DNA of 10,878 bases. Origin: Bacteroidota bacterium. Its GTDB lineage: Bacteria; Bacteroidota; Ignavibacteria; Ignavibacteriales; Melioribacteraceae. The stretch's first letter is position 1. Each line of letters starts with the position of its first letter. Shown here piece after piece: positions 5,058 through 10,878 of this stretch. The position numbers were made by a program, and so were the translations under genes. The notes below the pieces were generated by a model, which saw only the letters and a program-made list of their open reading frames with translations, was not told the origin of the DNA and ran no database searches. Location of the stretch: NCBI GenBank assembly GCA_021812745.1, contig JAKAMS010000057.1, positions 1-10,878 on the forward strand, read 5' to 3'.

Positions 5058-7973
5058 TTAAAGAATTGACCAATACGCCGAAAGTTGGCCTGAAAAATAT
5101 CGGTAGCTTGAATTATCACGCGACGCACTTCCAATACTAATTTTTCCGGAGAGGATTAATTTTTTAATCGGAGTGTATTGCGCGTCTATGTGACCTTCGA
5201 GAGCAATCAAAGTGCTCTGAGGAATTAAACCGATTTTTCCGCCGATAGAAACTTTTAACTTTTCTGTTTTATCAAGATCGTTGTCTAGCCAAAGAGAATG
5301 CGATTCAAAATTACGCGGTGAATAGTAGTAGCTGGATTTATATTTATAATTTGAATAAGCATATTCATAGCCGATTGCTATATCCGGCCAAAAATATTTT
5401 CCAAGTCTAATATTGAAATCATTTCCGGCATTGCCGTCATCAACCCCGATATATTGAAAATAACCGGAGATTTTCAATCCGTCTCTATTTCTATAATAAG
5501 AATCTATTTTATATAGAGAAGCATAATAGCGCAGATCTATCAGATAAGGAGAGTAGAGTATGCTAACGGCGTCGGAATTTTGATAAGTAAGCCCCACTCT
5601 AATTGTGTCTTTTTTTTCAAAAACGAAAAAAGCATCATGATCATCCCGTGTAAATTTACCTAGCGAACCGCTGATTCCTATTCCAACTCCCATGCTAATA
5701 TTAGTTCCGGCTCTTAGAAGAATTAATCCTTTAAAAGTTGTAAAGAGTTGGCTTCCTACAAAAGGAGTACCCGCATCGTCCATGCTGCTTAACACATCTT
5801 GATTAAGACTCGCTTGGCTGGCATGCATAGAGCTTCGCATGAATGAAACCCCAAAAGAGAGAAAATTAGTAACGCCGAGTTCGAGTCTGCCTCCGGCGCT
5901 CAAAATTCTAAAACTTAGATTGTCTGTGTAATAAGATAGTGACGGACCGAAGCCGATACTGTTTGGAAAAGTTTCAAAAATTGCCGCAATGCCTGTAACC
6001 GGAAGCCATCCCTTGCGTTGTTTTACCATACTTACCTGTGCGGAGTCGAGCTTCCAATCAAGAAGATTATTATAAACCGTACGGGCAGAATCATTTTTTG
6101 CCATCTTTGCGTAAGAATCACCAAGGTATAAATTCGCTTCAAAATCAGACGAATCTTGTTTTACCAAGTCTTTATATTCACGAAGCGCACTAACTGAATC
6201 TCCCGTTGCAAAATAAAGTGCGGCTCTCTGTTTTTGAGCGTCGTAATTTTCTCCGTATGAAAGCACTTTGTTGTAAGTGTTTAGAGCTTCAGGGTATTTC
6301 TTTGCGCTGAAAAGAACGTCTCCATATTCTTTTAGAATTAATGTAGAAGGTTCGGCTTTAGACATATAATCTTCATAGAACGGAAGAGCTGCTGCATAAT
6401 CTTTTTCAACTACTTTTTCTCTTCCTTGTTCAAGAATAGCGTAAAGTTTTTCTTCTTCGGCACGCATCTTTTGCCAGTCAATATTGGATTGCAGCTTAAT
6501 AACATCTTCGTTAGCCGGTTCAAGCGCTTTTGCTTTGTCCTCATATTCCTGTGCCGCGGTAAAATCTTGTTCAATTAGTTTGATTGATCCCATAGAGATA
6601 AATGCCGGAACAGAATTAGGTCTCTCTTTCAAAACATTGTCCAGATATTTTTTTGCAAGATCAATATCGCGGTTGATCCAGACAGAAACTTGCGCGCGGA
6701 AAAGCTGATAATCGAGATTGTCAGGATAATCAACTAAAAGTTTATCTGTGATATCAATTGCTTTGTCAAATTCACGGTTCCATGCAGACACTCTTGCCCA
6801 CCTGTATCTGAGCGCCGGATCTTTCTCATCGGGATACTTTTCAAAATATTTATCGAGTATAACTTGGGCGCTGTCATATTCTTGCAAATTCTCATGATAC
6901 TCTGCTATTAACTTCAAAGCTTCTTTATCGTCGGGATTTAATGCAAAACGCACTTTGGCGCTGTCTAATTTTTCCCGGTAAGTTGTAGTTCTTAGATTAA
7001 CAACATAATCTAATTTCTCTTTGTAGCGGGGATCATCCGGATTGGTTGTTCCGATGATTAGTAATTGCTGATAAGCTTCTTCAATCCGGGCTGCTTTGAG
7101 CAACTCATCAACAAGTTCGTAGCGCGATTCAATATCGGCAGGAGTCTTTTTTAAAATTCTATAAAGCCGGTCAATGGGATATTCTTTTTCGAATGCGCGC
7201 GGACTTTCTTGAGTTAAGTAAGCTTTGTTGTTCACCATGTCTAAGCCGTCTTGTGCTTCTTTGAAAAACGGTTTAAATCCAAGTGCGGTTTCAAAAGCTT
7301 TTTTAGCGATTGCGTATTTACTAAGCCACATAGTGAAATATCCGTAGCGGCTCCACAAACGCCAATCTTCCGGAAAGCGTTCAACATATTTTTTTAAAAT
7401 ACGTTCGCCTTTAACAATGCTTCCGGTATGTGTAAGAATTAGTGTGTAACGAATAACTTCATCCGGAGAAGCATTATCATCTCTTGCTAAATATTGGTCA
7501 TACCATTCTTCAGCTTTATCCCAAATCTCCATCCAAGCATATGATTTTCCAATTTCGAGATAATTGACCGCCTTATTCGGATCAATTGCAATTTCGCGCA
7601 GATGACCTTCAATTTTTTTATTAAGGAGTGGATACCAGATATCAATCAAACGCTGAAGATTTTTTTCATATTCGGCTCTTTTGGTTGAGCTTACTGTTTC
7701 GGTTGCTATTGCGCGTCTGTAATCAAGGCGGGCATTTTCGTATTGCTGGCGTTTCTCGAAACAAAGTCCGCGTAAATTATATCCGTCGGATTCCTGCGGA
7801 TTGGCGGTAATATATTTATTGAGCTGGTCAATAGCTTCGCCGTATCTTCCGGCTTGCATATGTGATAGTGCAGTTCTTTTCAGTTCACTAACATCAACTC
7901 TCTGCGCTTCCAAAAATTGCGGAAGAATAAAAAGAGAAAGTAAAAAGTAAAATTTAATTCGGGATAAAATCAT
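5058..7973 (-). CDS. TPR-repeat outer-membrane protein with C-terminal beta-barrel-like domain
   Basis: A 971-residue protein. Residues 1-23 are a signal peptide (LFILPQFLEA|QR). Residues about 27-640 are helical tetratricopeptide-like repeats, for example AGRYGEAIDQLNKYITANPQ (41-60), WDKAEEWYDQYLARD (151-165), EYDSAQVILDKYFEKYPDEK (365-384), EFDKAIDITDKLLVDYPDN (401-419), KYPEALNTYNKVLSYG (559-574) and DSVSALREYKDLVKQDSSD (592-610). From about 660 the character changes to alternating hydrophobic/polar strands rich in Tyr, Gly and Ser up to the end (…YFSGQLSAYWSIL), as expected of an outer-membrane barrel; the architecture resembles YaiO-type proteins. The last residue is Leu rather than the more usual aromatic. 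It probably sits in the outer membrane with the TPR part in the periplasm as a docking platform. The start has GAGG 3 nt before the ATG. The M23 peptidase gene follows in the same operon. Confidence 0.85.
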   Translation of the reverse strand: MILSRIKFYFLLSLFILPQFLEAQRVDVSELKRTALSHMQAGRYGEAIDQLNKYITANPQESDGYNLRGLCFEKRQQYENARLDYRRAIATETVSSTKRAEYEKNLQRLIDIWYPLLNKKIEGHLREIAIDPNKAVNYLEIGKSYAWMEIWDKAEEWYDQYLARDDNASPDEVIRYTLILTHTGSIVKGERILKKYVERFPEDWRLWSRYGYFTMWLSKYAIAKKAFETALGFKPFFKEAQDGLDMVNNKAYLTQESPRAFEKEYPIDRLYRILKKTPADIESRYELVDELLKAARIEEAYQQLLIIGTTNPDDPRYKEKLDYVVNLRTTTYREKLDSAKVRFALNPDDKEALKLIAEYHENLQEYDSAQVILDKYFEKYPDEKDPALRYRWARVSAWNREFDKAIDITDKLLVDYPDNLDYQLFRAQVSVWINRDIDLAKKYLDNVLKERPNSVPAFISMGSIKLIEQDFTAAQEYEDKAKALEPANEDVIKLQSNIDWQKMRAEEEKLYAILEQGREKVVEKDYAAALPFYEDYMSKAEPSTLILKEYGDVLFSAKKYPEALNTYNKVLSYGENYDAQKQRAALYFATGDSVSALREYKDLVKQDSSDFEANLYLGDSYAKMAKNDSARTVYNNLLDWKLDSAQVSMVKQRKGWLPVTGIAAIFETFPNSIGFGPSLSYYTDNLSFRILSAGGRLELGVTNFLSFGVSFMRSSMHASQASLNQDVLSSMDDAGTPFVGSQLFTTFKGLILLRAGTNISMGVGIGISGSLGKFTRDDHDAFFVFEKKDTIRVGLTYQNSDAVSILYSPYLIDLRYYASLYKIDSYYRNRDGLKISGYFQYIGVDDGNAGNDFNIRLGKYFWPDIAIGYEYAYSNYKYKSSYYYSPRNFESHSLWLDNDLDKTEKLKVSIGGKIGLIPQSTLIALEGHIDAQYTPIKKLILSGKISIGSASRDNSSYRYFSGQLSAYWSIL

Positions 7974-8152
7974 AATCCTCGTTAATGTGCTCTATATAAA
8001 CAACAACTGTAAAGAAATTGAATAAAACAACTCACCGCCTATTCTCACTTTCAATTTATCAAAAATTATGCAAAAAGTAATGAAGTAATGATAAATAGGA
8101 TTACAGCTTGTTTTGTGGCAATTGATAAAAAGAGGAGCCGGTCTTGAAGGGA

Positions 8153-8187
8153 TAATATGAGACGGTTTTCAATTCCGTCTCATATTA
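8153..8187 (-). terminator. Long hairpin covering the stop codon of the MBOAT gene
   Basis: A perfect 13-bp inverted repeat (arms 8153-8165 and 8175-8187, 9-nt loop) has core TGAGACGG/CCGTCTCA. The first three bases of the minus-strand stem are the MBOAT TAA stop. Its position at the end of an operon suggests termination or 3'-end protection. No T tract follows (TCCCTTCAAG), so it is not a classic intrinsic terminator. Confidence 0.5.
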
Positions 8188-9684
8188 AAATTGGAAATAG
8201 ATAAACGGCTGAATGTCCGCGGTCTTGAATTGTGCGACAATCCAAATTGCAAGTACGAAAATCAAAATTTTTAAAGGAAGCGGCATTGCAGTAATAATTT
8301 TTTGAAGCCATGTTCCAAGTCTGGATGGTAAAAAGTGAAATAAGTAACCAATTGCAATTAACCCAAGAATCAGCGGAAGTTTTTCGGCGAATTGCCAGAA
8401 AACTTCTCCATGGAAAAAATTAAAAATCTGATCGAGCATATCAACTACACTTTGGAAATCTTTAGCACGGAAAATTAAAAACGATAACGCTACAAGATGA
8501 AATGTAATGACAATCTGGAAGAATCTTAAAAATCTTGTGTTGTAAATGCGTAAAAATTTATAAAGTTTTTCTTTCGGCTTCTTGAAGAATAAAGAGATAG
8601 ACATCAGCGTGCCGTGAAAAACACCCCACAGAATAAAATTCCACCCGGCGCCGTGCCATAAACCGCACACAAAAAATGTAACAACAAGAGCAATAACATT
8701 CCCAAAGATTTTCAAGCTGCGCGAAGAGATTTGAATCGGTTTGAATAAATAATCGAGCAGCCATTTAGAAAGTGAAATATGCCATCTCCGCCAGAAATCT
8801 GCTATGCTTGTTGCTTTGAAAGGATAATTGAAATTATCCATTAATTTAAATCCGAGAAGAAGCGCAATTCCTATTGCCATATCGGAGTAGCCGGAGAAGT
8901 CGCAATAGATTTGAAGCACGTAACCGTAAATTGCCAATAAATTTTCAACTCCGGTATAACGTAAAGGGAAATCGAAAATCCGATCTACAAAATTTAGACT
9001 GATATAATCCGCAACAACAACTTTCTTAAACAAGCCAAGCATAATTAAAAAGAGCGCACGCCCAATATCTTCTTTGGAAATAAACGGTTCGCGCTCAATC
9101 TGCGGTAGAAAATCCGCGGCGCGGTCAATCGGTCCGAGTAAAATATTGGGGAAGAAGAAAACGTATAAACTGAAATCGCGCAAACTGTTTGTGGGTTTGA
9201 GAGTGTCGTAATAAATATCGAACACATACGTGAGCGATTTAAATGTGTAAAAAGAAATTCCAATCGGAAGAAAGATTGCAAGCGGATCTATAGTATGTTT
9301 GCTTATATCGGCAATGATTTGCAGAATAAAGTTTGTGTATTTGAAATAGCCGAGAAGTGCAATATTAAGAATAAGAGCAAGAGCAAGAAACAATCTTTTG
9401 ATAGGGAAGCGGTCCGTACCGGCTATCCATTTGCCGATATAAAAATTTGCAACAGCGGAAACAACCAGAATTAAGAAATAAAATCCAGCAGCTTTATAAT
9501 AGAAGTAAAGAGAAAAAGAAATCAGCAATAATATTCTTGCGGCTTTGTTCTTTCCAAGCAGATTATAAAAAATTAGAAATCCTAAGAAGAGAAAGAGGAA
9601 TAAACTTGTGCTGAAGATAAGCGGATCGCTCGGATCGTATTTTAAGAGAGAAAAAATTTTTTCGAGACTGATTGATGAGAACAT
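8185..9684 (-). CDS. MBOAT family O-acyltransferase (AlgI/DltB type)
   Basis: A 499-residue, very hydrophobic protein with roughly ten or more membrane segments. The MBOAT core is clear: LPIGISFYTFKSLTYVFDIY (139-158), FFPNILLGPIDRAADFLPQI (177-196), YCDFSGYSDMAIGIALLLGF (260-279), DFWRRWHISLSKWL (296-309) and CGLWHGAGWNFILWGVFHG (340-358). His302 and His344 match the two conserved histidines of DltB/AlgI, the second being the catalytic one. The C-terminus FIYFQF is typical of AlgI-like members, and the length is normal. These proteins move an acyl group across the membrane onto an exported acceptor: acetyl onto alginate for AlgI, D-alanyl from a carrier protein onto teichoic acid for DltB. 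Here an acyl carrier protein and an acyl-AMP ligase lie directly upstream, so the DltB-like, carrier-dependent mode fits best. No DltD/AlgJ-like SGNH partner is present in the window. The start ATG lacks a clear Shine-Dalgarno. Confidence 0.93.
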   Translation of the reverse strand: MFSSISLEKIFSLLKYDPSDPLIFSTSLFLFLFLGFLIFYNLLGKNKAARILLLISFSLYFYYKAAGFYFLILVVSAVANFYIGKWIAGTDRFPIKRLFLALALILNIALLGYFKYTNFILQIIADISKHTIDPLAIFLPIGISFYTFKSLTYVFDIYYDTLKPTNSLRDFSLYVFFFPNILLGPIDRAADFLPQIEREPFISKEDIGRALFLIMLGLFKKVVVADYISLNFVDRIFDFPLRYTGVENLLAIYGYVLQIYCDFSGYSDMAIGIALLLGFKLMDNFNYPFKATSIADFWRRWHISLSKWLLDYLFKPIQISSRSLKIFGNVIALVVTFFVCGLWHGAGWNFILWGVFHGTLMSISLFFKKPKEKLYKFLRIYNTRFLRFFQIVITFHLVALSFLIFRAKDFQSVVDMLDQIFNFFHGEVFWQFAEKLPLILGLIAIGYLFHFLPSRLGTWLQKIITAMPLPLKILIFVLAIWIVAQFKTADIQPFIYFQF

Positions 9685-9723
9685 AGGCAGAAAATTCTGA
9701 TTGATGATTAGTTAATTTTAATA

Positions 9724-9793
9724 GAACGCGGATTACCATGATATCTTTATGATTGATCATAACAAATCATAATCATCATAAAAATCAGCGTTC
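9724..9793. repeat. 70-bp palindromic TATGATT-rich element
   Basis: The element is bounded by inverted ends: GAACGCGGATTACCATGAT (9724-9742) against ATCATAAAAATCAGCGTTC (9775-9793), 15 of 19 positions complementary. Inside lie a second palindrome, TTATGAT-TG-ATCATAA (9747-9762), and repeated ATCATAA/AATCAT units. It codes for nothing convincing. It sits between the carrier-protein stop and the MBOAT start, and would fold into a long cruciform or RNA hairpin. I recall similar TATGATT-rich palindromes between genes in Bacteroidota-group genomes; that is memory, not a search. Confidence 0.65.
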
Positions 9794-9800
9794 CACAGCT

Positions 9801-10037
9801 TTATTGTTTGCCGGTTTTAATATCAACAAGTTTTTGAAGATCACCAACGTTTTTCAAGCGCAACACTTCATAACTCTTGAATTTCACGTTGAAAGATTTT
9901 TCAACAGCCAAAATTATATTTACGTGATTCAGCGAATCCCAACCCGGTACTTCGGGCGCCATAGTTTCGTCCTGAAGATCGAAATCGTCCAAATTAAGTT
10001 CTGTTAGAATTACTTTTTTTAGTTCTTGTGAAATCAT
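9801..10037 (-). CDS. Acyl carrier protein
   Basis: A 78-residue acidic protein of normal carrier length, mostly helical. The phosphopantetheine site is PGWDSLNHVNIILAVEKSF, with Ser35 in the D-S-L motif after a Trp-Asp; helix II follows, then …LKNVGDLQKLVD, the usual helix IV ending. It would carry an acyl group as a thioester on the 4'-phosphopantetheine arm and must be activated by a phosphopantetheinyl transferase, which is not in the window. The start is ATG at 10037: it forms a TAATG junction with the ligase stop, has GGAG 6 nt upstream and gives family length. The GWDSL form and the neighbours point to a dedicated carrier loaded by the adjacent ligase rather than the housekeeping fatty-acid ACP. 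Translation is probably coupled to that of the ligase. Confidence 0.93.
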   Translation of the reverse strand: MISQELKKVILTELNLDDFDLQDETMAPEVPGWDSLNHVNIILAVEKSFNVKFKSYEVLRLKNVGDLQKLVDIKTGKQ

Positions 10038-10878
10038 TATCTGCTCCAAACTTGTTTGTCTTCGCGGCTTAGAATTCTTTCTTTATTTGCGCTTCTGCCG
10101 GGCTTGCCCGCAGAACTTTTAATTAACCATCTCGGCGGTACAAGATAAACTTTATGAATATTAACGTCTATTGCCATTCCGGCTTTCAAAATATCCAAAC
10201 GAATCTTATTCCTTTCTGCTTCAGTTTCATCTTTTGTTTCAGCTACGACTGCTATCTGTTCGGTTCCCATTTTTTCGTCTTCTTCACCAAAAGAAATTAC
10301 GCGTCCCGGAATTATTCCTTCAACTTGATTCATCGCGTCTTCAATATCTTCCGGATAAATATTTTTGCCGGCAACAATTATCAAATCTTTTTTTCTGCCG
10401 ATTATAAAAAATTCATCTTGATATCTGAAACCCCAATCTCCGGTAAAGTACCAGCCGTTCTCAACAACTTCTGCGGTCTTTTCCGGATAATTCCGGTAGC
10501 CGTCAAACATGGAAACTGATTTAACAGCTACTTCGCCAACAATTCCATCGGCAACGTCTTTCCGGTTTTCGTCAACAATCCGGGCGTCGCATCCGTCAAT
10601 AAGCTTTCCGCAAGAGACCGAAACACGTTTAACGGAATCATCATCTGCGAGTTTTAGAAAGCCGCGCGATAATTCATTTCTATCAACAACTAATTCTTTA
10701 ATTGTTTTTCCCGGTTCGGTAAGTGTAAGGCAAAGAGAAACTTCCGCCATTCCATACAATACTGTAAGTGCAAGCGGGTTGAATCCATACTTCACAAATT
10801 TTTCTGAAAATTTTATGTGGCTATCATGCCGCACAGGTTCTGCGCCGTTAACAACTAATCTTAAACTCTCAAGCGAGA
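10037..10878 (-). CDS. Fatty acyl-AMP ligase-like AMP-forming enzyme, C-terminal half (5' end outside window)
   Basis: The frame is open from the right edge (first full codon at 10876) and ends with TAA at 10037, leaving 279 residues. There is no true start here; the GTG at 10834 is internal. The fragment opens with SLRLVVNGAEPVR, a motif I associate with fatty acyl-AMP ligases (FAALs) of lipopeptide and polyketide loading. It continues with VLYGMAE (adenylate-forming motif A5), a VSCGKLIDG…ARIVD stretch, WYFTGDWGF (A7), IIGRKKDLIIVAGKNIYPEDIE (A8, hinge to the C-terminal lid) and SSAGKPGRSANKERI (A10 with the catalytic Lys). These enzymes join a carboxylic acid to AMP and transfer it to a carrier protein, here presumably the next gene. 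The FAAL-specific insertion that blocks CoA use lies outside the window, so a CoA ligase or another acid substrate cannot be excluded. Likely cytosolic and in an operon with the carrier and MBOAT genes. Confidence 0.85.
   Translation of the reverse strand, partial: SLESLRLVVNGAEPVRHDSHIKFSEKFVKYGFNPLALTVLYGMAEVSLCLTLTEPGKTIKELVVDRNELSRGFLKLADDDSVKRVSVSCGKLIDGCDARIVDENRKDVADGIVGEVAVKSVSMFDGYRNYPEKTAEVVENGWYFTGDWGFRYQDEFFIIGRKKDLIIVAGKNIYPEDIEDAMNQVEGIIPGRVISFGEEDEKMGTEQIAVVAETKDETEAERNKIRLDILKAGMAIDVNIHKVYLVPPRWLIKSSAGKPGRSANKERILSREDKQVWSR
10044..10047 (-). promoter_or_regulatory. Shine-Dalgarno for the carrier protein inside the ligase gene
   Basis: On the minus strand this reads GGAG-CAGATA-ATG, a GGAG core within the last codons of the ligase and 6 nt before the carrier ATG. 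It supports the start at 10037 over the TTG at 10049 and implies translational coupling. Confidence 0.6.

Noticed and set aside
4888..5073. Small minus-strand frame spanning the gap between the TPR and M23 genes
   Set aside because: It overlaps both real genes in another frame, lacks a ribosome site and has no recognisable feature.
9753..10007. Plus-strand open frame with a His/Asn-rich start
   Set aside because: It runs through the palindromic repeat and then antisense to the carrier-protein gene; the His/Asn run is the translation of the TCATAA repeats.
10037..10049. TTG start for the carrier protein at 10049
   Set aside because: The ATG at 10037 has a better-placed GGAG, a TAATG junction and gives the normal carrier length.
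10154..10519. Plus-strand open frames opposite the ligase
   Set aside because: They are Phe/Tyr/Cys-rich shadows of the conserved adenylate-forming domain on the minus strand.
10832..10834. GTG as the start of the AMP-ligase
   Set aside because: The same frame stays open to the window edge and the residues before it (LVVNGAEP) are conserved family sequence, so the GTG is an internal Val codon.
8185..10878. True dlt operon for D-alanylation of teichoic acid
   Set aside because: The ligase fragment resembles fatty acyl-AMP ligases, no DltD is present in the window, and the neighbouring genes suggest a diderm cell without teichoic acids.

Overview
The window is AT-rich, tightly packed bacterial DNA with no rRNA, tRNA, CRISPR array, insertion sequence or phage gene that I can see. 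The exported proteins carry short signal peptides that end just before a Gln (…HA|QQ, …FA|QQ, …TA|QE, …EA|QR). One promoter-like site fits the Bacteroidota pattern TTG-N20-TAnnTTTG. Gene content and AT-rich intergenic spacers point to the Bacteroidota/Chlorobiota group, possibly an Ignavibacteria-type environmental bacterium. That placement is inference, because no phylogenetic marker is present.

Layout, left to right. (1) 1-1661, minus strand, transcribed right to left: a cytidylate-kinase-like P-loop protein, a YbhB/PEBP-like protein, and the first 80 residues of a secreted beta-lactamase-fold serine hydrolase cut by the window edge. (2) 1748-3474, minus: a secreted amidase-signature hydrolase with its own promoter candidate and a textbook intrinsic terminator. 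(3) 3561-4202, plus: the only plus-strand gene, a HAD-superfamily hydrolase whose motif I is DxN instead of DxD. Its 3' end overlaps the next gene tail to tail. (4) 4179-7973, minus: a two-gene envelope operon of a 971-residue TPR protein with a C-terminal beta-barrel-like domain, followed by a secreted M23 zinc metallopeptidase. (5) 8185-10878, minus: an acyl-activation and transfer module. It consists of the C-terminal half of a fatty-acyl-AMP-ligase-like enzyme (cut by the right edge), an acyl carrier protein starting at a TAATG junction, and an AlgI/DltB-type MBOAT O-acyltransferase.

The most interesting system is the last one. It has the logic of the Gram-positive dlt pathway (ligase, carrier protein, MBOAT), but the ligase looks like a fatty acyl-AMP ligase rather than a D-alanine ligase. 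I infer that an acyl group is adenylated, loaded on Ser35 of the carrier and passed by the MBOAT protein to an exported glycan or lipid. Neither the acyl group nor the acceptor can be read from the window. A 70-bp palindromic, TATGATT-rich element sits between the carrier and MBOAT genes and looks like a dispersed intergenic repeat.

No gene-free stretch exceeds 300 bases. The larger gaps are 7974-8184 (a hairpin at its right end), 9685-9800 (the palindromic repeat) and 1662-1806 (the amidase terminator and the upstream region of the kinase-like gene).
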